A stretch of 64,000 nucleotides of DNA from Pseudoalteromonas ruthenica (GTDB lineage: Bacteria > Pseudomonadota > Gammaproteobacteria > Enterobacterales > Alteromonadaceae), in assembly GCF_008808095.1 (NCBI RefSeq), contig NZ_CP023396.1:2807501-2871500 (forward strand), written 5' to 3'. The notes under the pieces are model-generated. The model searched no databases. It worked only from the letters and a program-made list of their open reading frames with translations, and was not told the DNA's origin. Below are positions 1-8,136 of the stretch, piece by piece (position 1 is the first letter of the stretch; every line of letters starts with the position of its first letter). A program made the translations under genes and the position numbers.

Positions 1-193
1 AGGGCTATTTCTCGCGCACTTTGTTCCGTCACTCCAGTCTTATATGCAAGGCGGATGGAAAGCCATGGGATATGAGGGCGCGCCCTGGTACTTTGAGTTT
101 GCAGTCGTTGGCATACTGGTAAGTACACTCGGACTGATGCGATTATTTAGAGTCTTCTTTGAACGGCTAAAACCCACGCGCGCCCCAGTCTAA
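1..193 (+). CDS. C-terminal end of a phage holin-like membrane protein (partial)
   Basis: An open frame enters from the left edge (first full codon at 2) and ends with TAA at 191-193, giving about 63 residues. It has one clear hydrophobic segment (FEFAVVGILVSTLGLMRLF) followed by a basic tail. Its place at the end of a rightward gene series in a prophage and its single late membrane segment resemble the last part of 3-TM phage holins, but the start and the other segments are missing. The holin call is an inference. It runs convergent into the PapB-like gene and overlaps its 3' end by 27 bases. Confidence 0.45.
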   Translation, partial: GLFLAHFVPSLQSYMQGGWKAMGYEGAPWYFEFAVVGILVSTLGLMRLFRVFFERLKPTRAPV

Positions 194-418
194 CTCCTTT
201 ATTTCTTCGACAACGGCGGCTACTTGGTTTAGCCGCTCAGCCCCACGTTTCACGTTTTGCGCTGGTACGTTATTTAACAATGCTGCATCGGCTTGCTTCA
301 TACCACGCACATAGTGATCGACGAGTGCTGCGCGTACATCCTCACTGGCTATTTTAGTTAACCTGAAAAGTAACTCTAAGCGCTCAAGGCTTAATTGTCC
401 TTTGTGGAGATAATTCAT
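167..418 (-). CDS. PapB-like transcriptional regulator
   Basis: Small protein of 83-87 residues with the pattern of the PapB/FocB family of fimbrial and phage regulators: a helical N-terminus, then a segment around SEDVRAALVDHYVRGM and a putative recognition region around NVKRGAERLNQVAAVVEEI. In E. coli, PapB binds DNA as an oligomer to control pilus genes. Similar small proteins occur in prophages, where the role is usually unknown. The ATG at 418 is used here. A GTG at 430 is also possible, and neither has a strong ribosome site. It sits alone between late genes and the Ogr-type activator, so it may act on phage genes; this is inference. Confidence 0.6.
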   Translation of the reverse strand: MNYLHKGQLSLERLELLFRLTKIASEDVRAALVDHYVRGMKQADAALLNNVPAQNVKRGAERLNQVAAVVEEIKELDWGARGF

Positions 419-430
419 AAAAGTAATCAC

Positions 431-752
431 TTAACTGATTATTAATATTCATTTTAGCAATACGACGTATTGAACACCAGATACATGGCTGCAATGTCCT
501 GTGATTGTCATAGCGTGTCACAGCTTTGACATAGCCGATCCATTTCACTGTTCTTTTAGATCCTTTCAGATCAACGGATAGGGCCAAATACCCATTTCAT
601 TGGCTATGTCAAAATGATCACTTTTTTGTGCGAAAGCGGAAGGCGAGGAGGAGTGATTTTTTCGAGCTTTTGAATGTCGCTAATATTGGTGGATTGCCAA
701 ATACTGTATATAATCACAGCATTAATTTTAGGTAAGTAACTGAGGGTGAATT
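431..752. promoter_or_regulatory. Intergenic region upstream of the Ogr-type gene with a 12-bp inverted repeat
   Basis: This 322-base gap holds no convincing gene. A perfect 12-bp inverted repeat, TTTGACATAGCC at 525-536 and GGCTATGTCAAA at 602-613, encloses 65 bases. Downstream are an AT-rich stretch with TATATAAT at about 711-718, which could be a -10 region, and a purine-rich ribosome site (GAGGGTGA) just before the ATG at 753. The repeat could be a regulator site or a stem. Nothing in the sequence says which protein binds it. Confidence 0.4.
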
Positions 753-998
753 ATGGCTAGGGTTTCATGTCCTAACTGTGAAGCAAAGGCGATTGTTACA
801 TCAAGGGAAAAGCAAACGAATGGCGTTAGTCATTTGTACTGTAGTTGTACCAACTCGAAGGAATGCGGTGCCACGTTCCGAGTAACGCAAAGCTTTGATC
901 ACTATCTCAACCCGCCAGTACGTAGCACCCAAGACTTAGCCGCCGCCCTCCTTAAAGGCTTACCCAAAGAACAACAGCTAGATTTACTGGGTGTTTAA
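753..998 (+). CDS. ogr: Ogr/Delta-type zinc-finger late gene activator
   Basis: An 81-residue protein with the Ogr/Delta zinc-binding pattern: CPNC near residues 6-9, then C-x-C plus C around residues 30-38 (LYCSCTNSKECGATF), followed by the family-typical VTQSFDHYLNPP. In P2 and P4, Ogr and Delta bind upstream of late promoters and contact the RNA polymerase alpha subunit to turn on capsid, tail and lysis genes. The ATG follows GAGGGTGAATT. In P2, ogr is at the end of the late tail operon; here it lies next to the early operon and converges with it. The late genes it should activate are presumably to the left of the window. Confidence 0.88.
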   Translation: MARVSCPNCEAKAIVTSREKQTNGVSHLYCSCTNSKECGATFRVTQSFDHYLNPPVRSTQDLAAALLKGLPKEQQLDLLGV

Positions 999-1003
999 CT
1001 CTT

Positions 1004-1225
1004 TCAAAGCTTGTTTAATTTTTCACTTATCTGCTCTTTGGATAATGGCTTATTGTTAATTTCAGGAGCATATTCAAACACACCATCATCTGAGACTAAT
1101 ACTTTTTCACTTACTCCGGTGCCCACATCGCGAGACATTGCCAAACCTGGCGGGTGAAGAACCTCCCTATTTATACGTTCTATCAACCCCAACTCAGACA
1201 TTTGATTCCAATTAATCGTTTTCAT
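1004..1225 (-). CDS. Small phage protein of unknown function
   Basis: A 73-residue ORF, the last gene of the leftward early operon, 24 bases after the Dam-like gene. It looks soluble and has no catalytic motif I recognise. The N-terminus (WNQMSELGLIERINREVLHPPGLAM) resembles small uncharacterised proteins found in P2-like phages of enterobacteria and vibrios, so it is likely a real phage gene. Its stop is 5 bases from the end of the Ogr-type gene (convergent). Function unknown. Confidence 0.6.
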   Translation of the reverse strand: MKTINWNQMSELGLIERINREVLHPPGLAMSRDVGTGVSEKVLVSDDGVFEYAPEINNKPLSKEQISEKLNKL

Positions 1226-1249
1226 GCTTTTGACTCTCAGTTATTTAAG

Positions 1250-1951
1250 TTAATCGACAGCTAGTAAAGCCGCCAATACTGCTTGCCTTTCTGCTGGCGG
1301 TAACGCTTGATAATTATTTGCCCAACGCTGGGCTTTTCTCTTTATTCGCTGCCTATCTGTATAATTTTCACCGGCATACGTATGATAGTGAATTTCACCT
1401 GGCATGAAGTTGCACCAAACCGTTTCAGTTCTCACACCGCCGCGTGTCATTGCTTGAAAGCTCTTACTCCACCAATCATCCAAAATCTCTGCATATAATT
1501 TATTGTTATATCCTGAGATAATGATTTTTGTCATATCGCTGTCTATGCGTTTAATGGCCGTAAGCAACCTATAGTGATCATCATGAGTTAACTCGTGTTC
1601 ATATCTGGCGTTGCTAGTACGGGTGCTTAGGTAATAAGGCGGATCCAAGTAAATAAGCGTGTTTGGTTTTGCTTGGTAGTTCTCCAAATACTCAATAGTA
1701 CAACCAGTGATCTTTTCTGCACCTGGGTAAACAAACTGCCCTACCATGCAAGGGCTTTTATCAATAACAATGTTATATTCGGCAGGAGCTTTCTTTTTGA
1801 AGATGGCGCCAGTTCCTAAAAACCCCTCTATGTATGTTTCATGCGGCGGCATTAAGTTAATAATGGCCTGATAAACACCACTGCCACCTTTGGCGCCTAA
1901 ATAGCTTTTATGTTCTGATTTGTCTTTCATTTTCATTCCAGCAGCTGACAT
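1250..1951 (-). CDS. DNA N6-adenine methyltransferase, D12 (Dam) class
   Basis: A 233-residue protein with motif order of alpha-class (D12) adenine methyltransferases: the SAM-binding motif I region at about residues 37-50 (ETYIEGFLGTGAIF) and the catalytic DPPY at residues 103-106. Such phage enzymes usually protect phage DNA from host restriction or alter regulation; the target is not evident here. It is the second methyltransferase of the early operon, 148 bases downstream of the C5 enzyme and separated from it by a strongly structured gap. The first ATG (1951) is used; internal ATGs at residues 6 and 8 also fit, and the one at residue 6 follows a CTGGA stretch. Confidence 0.85.
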   Translation of the reverse strand: MSAAGMKMKDKSEHKSYLGAKGGSGVYQAIINLMPPHETYIEGFLGTGAIFKKKAPAEYNIVIDKSPCMVGQFVYPGAEKITGCTIEYLENYQAKPNTLIYLDPPYYLSTRTSNARYEHELTHDDHYRLLTAIKRIDSDMTKIIISGYNNKLYAEILDDWWSKSFQAMTRGGVRTETVWCNFMPGEIHYHTYAGENYTDRQRIKRKAQRWANNYQALPPAERQAVLAALLAVD

Positions 1952-1977
1952 AGCCGCTTTTATCTATTGTGGCCAAC

Positions 1978-2052
1978 ACAGATAAATTTAACTATGCCGC
2001 CTGGTAACTGCAGCATAGTTACCGCTGGTACCACATAGTTAAATTCGTCTGT
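1978..2052. repeat. Nested inverted repeats between the two methyltransferase genes
   Basis: The arms ATTTAACTATG (1986-1996) and CATAGTTAAAT (2034-2044) form a perfect 11-bp inverted repeat. It extends after a 3-base internal loop through ACAGA (1978-1982) and TCTGT (2048-2052). Inside sits a second hairpin, GGTAACT (2003-2009) with AGTTACC (2017-2023). Further palindromic pieces follow: GTACT/AGTAC near 2051-2066 and CATAG/CTATG near 2073-2092. There is no trailing T-run, so a plain terminator is unlikely. An RNA element or a priming/protein-binding site is possible. Confidence 0.6.
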
Positions 2053-2099
2053 ACTCGAGTCAGTACTTCATAGCTAGGCTTATCTATGGTCGACCTCTG

Positions 2100-3602
2100 C
2101 TATGCCGCTACGCGGCGCTCATCTACACCAAAGTTGGCCTTCACAAGAGCTTCAGCAGCAGCTGGACTAACCGAGTTACCGCATCGTGCTACCTGGTTCT
2201 TTTTGGTGTTCTTGTTGCCGTTAGAGTCATAAGCTATTTTATAACTAGCAGGAAAGCCCATTGCTGCGAACAGTTCGTGTGGCTCGAGCATACGCATGCC
2301 GATATCAACAATTTGGTATTGCTCACCATGAATGGTGACAAGGCCAAATCTATCTTTAGTGGTAACAGTCCCTAAAGGCGCATTGATCGCTTGGGCATCA
2401 CTGGTGCCATAATATTTAACTAAGAACGCTTGAACGTTACCCAAATGGTTGCCGCCGGCTGAAATGGTATGCAGTGGCTCGTTGGTAGAATGCCCCAAGT
2501 TATCACCGCGTAGTTTTATCATGTGGCTTGTTACCAAGGCGTTATGATCTGTTGTTGTGACGGTGTGCAATGGGTCGCGAACGTCTGACCCAGTAACACC
2601 TGTGTAATGCTTTGCTATATGCGCAGACACCAACGCAAAGTGACCACCTTTAACCTGTGCACAAATGGTGCGCAACGGTTCATTAGCCGCCATGTTTCGT
2701 TGATTAGATGCGTTGGCATGTTCTGTAATAAATGGCAATGCTTTGGCCTGATCAACAATGAACGGTTGTTCGGCATCAACAATGAACTTTTGAATGCCCT
2801 TTGCGATTCGCTTTAGGGTGCTTTCAGCAAGCGGGCGCTTTCTATCAAAGATAGACTTAACTGGGATGCTCCAATCAATAATATCTGCCGCCGTTTTATA
2901 TGGCTGCAATCCTTCACCATGCGTTGGTTCAGGCCAGTTGATTGCTTCCCCATCATTGCGACCAACCATAAACAGGCGTTGGCGCGTTGTGGGTACGCCG
3001 TAATCGCACATTTTCAAAATACGATGGTCCAGCTCATAGCCCAAGCCGCGCTCTAACTTATGGTATGGGAAATCATCACCCAGTGCGCCGCGTATTTCTT
3101 CCCATGCAGGGTGATCCTTTTCGAGTCCTGTTGTCATACACGCAACGAATGCGTTGAACGTTTCACCTTTCCTATCAGGGCATGGCTTAAACTTACCTGG
3201 CTCTACCTCAACAACTGGCCCCCACGTTAAGAACTCTTCAACATTCTCGAGCATGAAGACTCGCATAGGAACCAATGCCGCCCAGCGAACCACAACCCAT
3301 GCAAGGCCGCGAATGCTTTTATCTACTGGGCGTGAACCCTTTGCCTTGCTGAAGTGTTTGCAATCAGGCGAAAACCATCCCAATCCTACAGGGCGGCCAG
3401 CACAAGCCTCTATCGGGTCTACGTCCCATACAGATTCGCAATAATGCTTTGTCTCTGGATGATTGACTTTGTGCATATCAATAGCCGCAGGGTCATGATT
3501 TATTGCAATATCAACATGGCGATTCAACCCAAGTTCCATGCCAGTGGAAGCACCGCCTCCACCCGCAAAGTTATCGACAATAATTTCATTTGCTCTCAAC
3601 AT
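2100..3602 (-). CDS. DNA C5-cytosine methyltransferase
   Basis: A 500-residue protein with the ordered C5-methyltransferase motifs: motif I DNFAGGGGAST at residues 10-20, catalytic loop SPDCKHFSKAKG with Cys81 (a phage-type variant of PCQPFS), motif VI ENVEEF at 119-124, motif VIII RQRLFMVGR near 200-210, and the C-terminal motif X GNSVSPAAAEALV. The long region before motifs IX-X contains repeated T(V/I)(T/S)T-type segments, typical of phage enzymes of this class. It transfers methyl groups to cytosine C5; the target site is unknown. The ATG at 3602 follows TGAGGCACGGCT, a good ribosome site. It lies in the early operon after the exonuclease. Confidence 0.92.
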   Translation of the reverse strand: MLRANEIIVDNFAGGGGASTGMELGLNRHVDIAINHDPAAIDMHKVNHPETKHYCESVWDVDPIEACAGRPVGLGWFSPDCKHFSKAKGSRPVDKSIRGLAWVVVRWAALVPMRVFMLENVEEFLTWGPVVEVEPGKFKPCPDRKGETFNAFVACMTTGLEKDHPAWEEIRGALGDDFPYHKLERGLGYELDHRILKMCDYGVPTTRQRLFMVGRNDGEAINWPEPTHGEGLQPYKTAADIIDWSIPVKSIFDRKRPLAESTLKRIAKGIQKFIVDAEQPFIVDQAKALPFITEHANASNQRNMAANEPLRTICAQVKGGHFALVSAHIAKHYTGVTGSDVRDPLHTVTTTDHNALVTSHMIKLRGDNLGHSTNEPLHTISAGGNHLGNVQAFLVKYYGTSDAQAINAPLGTVTTKDRFGLVTIHGEQYQIVDIGMRMLEPHELFAAMGFPASYKIAYDSNGNKNTKKNQVARCGNSVSPAAAEALVKANFGVDERRVAA

Positions 3603-3611
3603 AGCCGTGCC

Positions 3612-4166
3612 TCACTTGCCATTTAACTTGCTGTAAATTGCAGACACATAACGTGCTTGGTGCACAGCATCATCCATAGCGTTGTGGCGCGTGCCAACAA
3701 AAGGCATATCATTTTTAGGGTCGAACCCATGCAAGGTGCGGCCAAGGTCAACAAGTGTTCGCACATCACGATCACCAAAATACGGCCAAGGCTGACGCAT
3801 TCGGCAAGCCTTGTATGCATTACCCAAAATAACGTTATCGAAAGTGCAACCATTTCCCCACACCACACGCTCTTTAAAGTTTTCTATTTGACTGATCCAC
3901 TCGTCAAATTCACCTAATGCGTCTTTTAGCGAAACAGCCATATCATCCAGTAGCACTTTACGCGCATCGTCGCTTTGCTCCATCCACCAAATCACGGTTC
4001 CTGCGTCCATTTCACCGTAGTAAGCCGAGCTTTTAAGGTTGACGATCGTGTGGAACTGCGCGCCAATTTCTCCCGTTGTTGGCTCAAAGAAGCACGCGCC
4101 TATAGATATGATCGCCGCTTTTGAACCATTACCCATAGTTTCTAAATCTAACATTACATTATTCAT
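3612..4166 (-). CDS. Phage 3'-5' exonuclease, DEDD superfamily
   Basis: From the ATG at 4166 the protein has 184 residues. ExoI motif: MLDLETMG, with Asp7 and Glu9 binding metal. Later motifs: FDNVILGN (ExoII region) and HNAMDDAVHQA (ExoIII, DEDDh type). This matches phage exonucleases of the RNase T/Rv2179c-like group that degrade DNA or RNA 3' ends. The longer frame starting at 4205 is less likely because TTGGAGAAATT directly precedes the 4166 ATG. It lies 11 bases after the gpA gene and just before the C5 methyltransferase, so it probably acts in phage DNA replication or processing. Confidence 0.85.
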   Translation of the reverse strand: MNNVMLDLETMGNGSKAAIISIGACFFEPTTGEIGAQFHTIVNLKSSAYYGEMDAGTVIWWMEQSDDARKVLLDDMAVSLKDALGEFDEWISQIENFKERVVWGNGCTFDNVILGNAYKACRMRQPWPYFGDRDVRTLVDLGRTLHGFDPKNDMPFVGTRHNAMDDAVHQARYVSAIYSKLNGK

Positions 4167-4177
4167 AATTTCTCCAA

Positions 4178-6664
4178 CTAACCCCATGCTGCGGCTATGT
4201 CCCACCAGTCCTGCTCGGTTTCACCGGCAAGCACCTGGTGTGCATACTCATAGTCGCTACCTGAATAAACGCCGCCCACTGTTGGGGTATTGCGGCCAGC
4301 GTTATTTGCGTGCGCATAAGCTAGGTTCACCAGTTCTCGCGCGCGCTGCCAATGTGTATCTGTTACTTTGATTGGGCGTGCTGGTGTAGCACGCTCTAGG
4401 TTGGTCTGAGCAAAGGATTTCAATTCCTCTGCTTCCATAAAGTAGACGCGGCCATAGTGGACCACACTGCCGCCCTCGCTCAGCGCTTGGCGTTCTTCCT
4501 CTGTCATATCATCAAGCACAGCGATAGGGTCAATCATGCTTTCTTCAGGCAAAGCCTCGCTATCTTGTTGGGCAAAGATGTGTGCGTGGTACTCAATGTC
4601 TAAGCGTTTGCGTTCATTTAATGCACGCTGTTCATCCAATACTTGTAATTGGCCGTCTCGTATTCGGTAAATAAATCCATCAATAGCGATCTGCCTACCC
4701 GCTTTCAGATCCTTTTCATGATCTTTCACCTGATCTTTATCAAAACCAAAGTCGTTAAACGCAAACTGGGTGCTATCCCCCGCCGCTATTGGCGTACAGT
4801 TATTCCCACTAGTCCAAGATAGGTCGGCGGAGCCGACGAGGGCGTTGTCTTTAAGCTGGTTTTTCTCTGCTGTTCCTTTGAGTTGTCTGGTCCATTCCAC
4901 AAGACGCGTCATTAGCACTGACTCGCTCAAGGTATTGAGCACACCTTTAATGCGGCTAACTAGCTCGCCATAGGCGTTACCAAAGGGAGTGTGTTCGTAG
5001 AAAGGTTTAAACCGCGCGTTGCGGCCAATACACATGCCACCTTGCAATTTCACATAGTCTTTCCAGCTGCCCGAGTCGGCCGCCGCACGCACCTCTTCTA
5101 TTTGCGGATCATCAACGGCTTCACGCTTTCGGCGCAGCTCTCGCCATACTGTCACCGACGGTGAGCCCTGAAATTGGAACTGGCGAATATTCCAAGTACT
5201 GGCCCAGGCCTGCACTGGATTAACTTGCTTCTTTATAAGCTCGCCGGTCTCATCATCCTCATGATCAGATATTTGATAACCATCGATGTTTTTGGCGATG
5301 TACTTGGCGATATAGCTAGCGGCACTGCCCTTTTTCTTATCAATTAAGATTGCCTCGAAGCGCGGTGAAAAAGTGCGGTGAAACTTCTGAGGTTCTTTAG
5401 CCTTGATGCCTTGGCTCTTTTTAAATCCCCACGCCTGGCGTTGCTTCTTATAAGCAGTAAAAAGCTCTTTCTTGCGAGCGTAACGCTCTATGAGTTCTTC
5501 ACGGTCTTCAGCAATAAAGTACTTGCGCATAATGGCGTTGACCCACTGCACTTTATCTTTAGGAATAAACAAGAGCATGTGCCAATGCGGGGTTGCATCA
5601 GCATGGGGCTCCGCCACACGCACACCAAAATAGTTGATACCAAGGCGGCCTAGTTTAGCCCTTACTCGAGACCACACTTTATTTAAATAGGCATTGGCAT
5701 CCTTCGGTGTGGTTCCTTGGTACTTAGGTGAATTTGCATGAAAGCGGCTAGGTGTTGTTATGGTCGAAAACACACCTTGATAGCCTATCTCTTCGGCTAG
5801 TTCTTCAGTTTCACGAATACGCAGCATTAGCTCATTGCGGCGGTTGTCTGTGTTAGCCATGCCGCTTTTCACTGCATCCATTAGGTTTATAACACTTCCA
5901 TCGCTGCCTTCTAGTTCCATCATTTCGAGGAACTGTCGGCCACTTTCTTGTGATGCGCTGTACTCCCGCTGCGCCGTTTTACTGGCATACGGGCTGACGC
6001 CACGGCGCTTGCTCTTCTTCGATTTAGGGCAGTGGTAAAGGTCTTTGCCTACCTGACCGGTGGCAATTTCTAGTAGTTCAATATACTGGCGGCGAACGGA
6101 TTTGAGCTTACGCGCCCACCATTTTTCACACTGCATTTTCAGCAAGGCGATTTCGATGTGCTCAATGGGCACCTTATCGCCTTTTTCAGAATAAAAGGGG
6201 GCTTTCACCCCTCGCTCCAAGGAGAATTTGGAAAGCTTTTCATGTATCAGCGTCGCAATCTCTGCATAATCGAGGTGCTGATTTTCGTCGCTGATATCAA
6301 TGGCTATTTGCATGCACTCGCGTGCAGCGTCAGTGCCATATTCTTTGGTTTTTTCAACACTACTCAAAATATGCCAAGGCAAAGGCATACTTTGAGTAAT
6401 CCTGAATAGCACTTCAAAACGAGGCTGCAATCTTGCAATCGTGCGGCTTAACCAGCGATTAGCACGATAAATCGAACCCTGTTTTTTCTGGTTGTAGCGG
6501 TCAATGTAGCGGCGTGCCATGCGCCCTTGTAAAGGCGTGGGGATCACTGCAAGCTTGCGTGCCACATAATTAAAATTATCTACATCATCAATGGCCGCAA
6601 CAATTCCGCGTGCCATTGATGATAGACGCAGCTGCGCCAAATCAACGGGCTGATTCGCTAGCAT
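4178..6664 (-). CDS. P2 gpA-type rolling-circle replication endonuclease
   Basis: An 828-residue protein of the phage gpA (HUH) family. It shows the metal-binding HUH motif as HWH around residue 360 (ATPHWHMLLFI) and the paired catalytic tyrosines in YIAKYIAKN at residues 451 and 455, almost the same positions as Tyr450/454 of P2 gpA. The enzyme nicks one strand of the phage origin, stays bound to the 5' end and starts rolling-circle replication. In P2 the origin lies inside the A gene, so the origin is expected within this ORF, but I could not point to it. The gene follows a small unknown ORF by 3 bases and is the core of the leftward early operon. Confidence 0.93.
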   Translation of the reverse strand: MLANQPVDLAQLRLSSMARGIVAAIDDVDNFNYVARKLAVIPTPLQGRMARRYIDRYNQKKQGSIYRANRWLSRTIARLQPRFEVLFRITQSMPLPWHILSSVEKTKEYGTDAARECMQIAIDISDENQHLDYAEIATLIHEKLSKFSLERGVKAPFYSEKGDKVPIEHIEIALLKMQCEKWWARKLKSVRRQYIELLEIATGQVGKDLYHCPKSKKSKRRGVSPYASKTAQREYSASQESGRQFLEMMELEGSDGSVINLMDAVKSGMANTDNRRNELMLRIRETEELAEEIGYQGVFSTITTPSRFHANSPKYQGTTPKDANAYLNKVWSRVRAKLGRLGINYFGVRVAEPHADATPHWHMLLFIPKDKVQWVNAIMRKYFIAEDREELIERYARKKELFTAYKKQRQAWGFKKSQGIKAKEPQKFHRTFSPRFEAILIDKKKGSAASYIAKYIAKNIDGYQISDHEDDETGELIKKQVNPVQAWASTWNIRQFQFQGSPSVTVWRELRRKREAVDDPQIEEVRAAADSGSWKDYVKLQGGMCIGRNARFKPFYEHTPFGNAYGELVSRIKGVLNTLSESVLMTRLVEWTRQLKGTAEKNQLKDNALVGSADLSWTSGNNCTPIAAGDSTQFAFNDFGFDKDQVKDHEKDLKAGRQIAIDGFIYRIRDGQLQVLDEQRALNERKRLDIEYHAHIFAQQDSEALPEESMIDPIAVLDDMTEEERQALSEGGSVVHYGRVYFMEAEELKSFAQTNLERATPARPIKVTDTHWQRARELVNLAYAHANNAGRNTPTVGGVYSGSDYEYAHQVLAGETEQDWWDIAAAWG

Positions 6665-6667
6665 ACT

Positions 6668-6928
6668 TTACAGTGCGCTGTGTTCGATTAATTCAGGCTC
6701 ATGACCTTTGAGCACCGCATCTAAACGTTGTTGCAGCACATTATGTAGCTCTGCGCCCTCACCTTCTGGTTGCTCTGCAGCCAGTATTTCAGTTATACGC
6801 AGCAAGTTGGTGAACGTATCTTCGCAATAAATCAGCATGCCTGTAGTGGCTCTACTGTTAAAAAAGCGAATGGCCTCATTAGCTGTGTTAATTACTTCGT
6901 TAGCGATTTTTGTTGTAAGCGAGTTCAT
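6668..6928 (-). CDS. Small phage early protein of unknown function
   Basis: An 86-residue, largely helical acidic protein with no motif I recognise. It lies 9 bases after the NPPF methyltransferase gene and 3 bases before the gpA gene, so it is clearly a member of the early operon. The ATG at 6928 is preceded by AAGGATTAATA. In P2-like phages this position often holds small accessory early genes. No function can be assigned. Confidence 0.6.
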   Translation of the reverse strand: MNSLTTKIANEVINTANEAIRFFNSRATTGMLIYCEDTFTNLLRITEILAAEQPEGEGAELHNVLQQRLDAVLKGHEPELIEHSAL

Positions 6929-6937
6929 TATTAATCC

Positions 6938-7534
6938 TTAAATAACGTGAATAGTGGCAGGGTTCGGCGTCATGCCTTTGCTGCTTTTTTTAAATACAAA
7001 GTGGGCGTATTCGATAGAGTCGGTTTTCCCTTTTTTATCGGGAAAGAATGAGGGGCGCTTGCTATGCACATACACACTTTGCAGTGGTGCTTTATCCCAA
7101 AATGATTTGCGGTCTTTTGTGCCCAACCAGTTAAGGCGTTGAAGCATGACCACATAGCCATCCGGGCAAACGTGTTCTAATGCTTTGTTCACAAAGTCGA
7201 TGGAGATATTAAAAGGCGGATTAGTTATCACCACGCCGTAATCACCTACCCCGCGTGACTCAAGAAAATTCAAGCCCGTAAACGGTGTTCTAGCGTCGAT
7301 GCGTATATCGGCTGTGGTTAAGTTAATACCGTTAAAACGCTGTGCGAGCACTGCCGGGTAACTCGGCTCATACAATGAGCAACCGCCACAAGAGGGATCG
7401 AGTACATCGTCCGTCATAAGACGGTTTTCTAAATCTGTGCCTTTGATAGCATCGAGGAACTGCTCAATTAGCCAATGTGGTGTCACGTAATAATCATCTT
7501 TATTGCGCACGGCGCCGCGATTCGTTGAACTCAT
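6938..7534 (-). CDS. Phage SAM-dependent DNA adenine methyltransferase-like protein
   Basis: A 198-residue protein with a SAM-binding motif I, VLDPSCGG (residues 44-51), and the catalytic NPPF at residues 105-108, the gamma-type N6-adenine methyltransferase signature. It has no evident separate target-recognition domain, so it is a compact enzyme. Substrate is most likely DNA adenine, but NPPF also occurs in N6-modifying RNA and protein glutamine methyltransferases. It is the third methyltransferase of this prophage and the only one upstream of the replication gene, which suggests early methylation of incoming or replicating phage DNA. Start ATG at 7534 follows AGGAGCCCTC. Confidence 0.82.
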   Translation of the reverse strand: MSSTNRGAVRNKDDYYVTPHWLIEQFLDAIKGTDLENRLMTDDVLDPSCGGCSLYEPSYPAVLAQRFNGINLTTADIRIDARTPFTGLNFLESRGVGDYGVVITNPPFNISIDFVNKALEHVCPDGYVVMLQRLNWLGTKDRKSFWDKAPLQSVYVHSKRPSFFPDKKGKTDSIEYAHFVFKKSSKGMTPNPATIHVI

Positions 7535-7542
7535 GAGGGCTC

Positions 7543-7941
7543 CTAGTGCTGCTTTGGCAGTTGGTTGGCTGGGTCAAAGTGGCCGCTGGTCACAGTCCGC
7601 TTTGCTCCCTGGTAGAACTTGGCCGGTGCCATGGCATTGGCTGAAGTGAACGCTTTTACAATTTCATCGAGCTCTAATACTGCTTTGCGCAATGCATCAC
7701 GCTGCTCGTAACTCAGCTGGCTAAATGGCTTATCAATATCGGTGCGCTTTAAGCCAGCCGCAAAGCATAAAATGGTACGCTCACGTTCGCTCAGTACTTG
7801 GGTATACACATGCTTCGGCGTGTGGCGCTCATCACCTAACATGGCGCGGATCTCGCGCAATCCTTGTGGTGTATGGCTCCCCTCTATCGCCTCAAGGCTC
7901 GGCACCGGGTTTTGTGTTATCTGCTTAGCGGTTGCGGTCAT
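7543..7941 (-). CDS. Phage early protein of unknown function
   Basis: A 132-residue protein with a predicted helical middle part (residues 45-95: SERERTILCFAAGL, then SQLSYEQRDALRKAVLELDEIV). No catalytic or metal motif is seen. Its start overlaps the 3' end of the zinc-ribbon gene by 17 bases, and it precedes the NPPF methyltransferase by 8 bases, so it is translated as part of the early operon. Function unknown. Confidence 0.6.
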   Translation of the reverse strand: MTATAKQITQNPVPSLEAIEGSHTPQGLREIRAMLGDERHTPKHVYTQVLSERERTILCFAAGLKRTDIDKPFSQLSYEQRDALRKAVLELDEIVKAFTSANAMAPAKFYQGAKRTVTSGHFDPANQLPKQH

Positions 7942-8119
7942 GAAGTTGCTCCCATTCAGTCATACATCGTTTGTCACACCAGCGGCGCCCTTGCTCGGCT
8001 GGCTCTTTGCAATTCCAGCATCGACCCGTGCTTTGCTTGGGCGGCTCTGGCTTGCGGTAAGTTAAAGCGCGAGATAACTCGCGCTCTTGTTCGGTCGTTG
8101 CCACATCGGCTAAATCCAT
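7925..8119 (-). CDS. Small zinc-ribbon phage protein
   Basis: A 64-residue protein. The C-terminal half carries CWNC, then C in RRWCDKRC, giving a four-cysteine ribbon (CxxC-x13-CxxxC) likely to bind one zinc. This resembles the small C4 zinc-finger proteins common in P2-like early operons (TraR/DksA-related or DUF2116-like). The N-terminal acidic helix MDLADVATTEQEREL would fit a TraR-like protein, but the assignment is not firm. The preceding bases AAGGAAGCCAAG give a plausible ribosome site. It overlaps the next gene by 17 bases. Confidence 0.65.
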   Translation of the reverse strand: MDLADVATTEQERELSRALTYRKPEPPKQSTGRCWNCKEPAEQGRRWCDKRCMTEWEQLHDRNR

Positions 8120-8136
8120 CTTGGCTTCCTTATTGT

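Noticed and set aside
384..587. 67-residue minus-strand ORF upstream of the PapB-like gene
   Set aside because: It starts with TTG, overlaps the PapB-like start, has no ribosome site and no recognisable protein pattern; part of it is the 12-bp inverted repeat.
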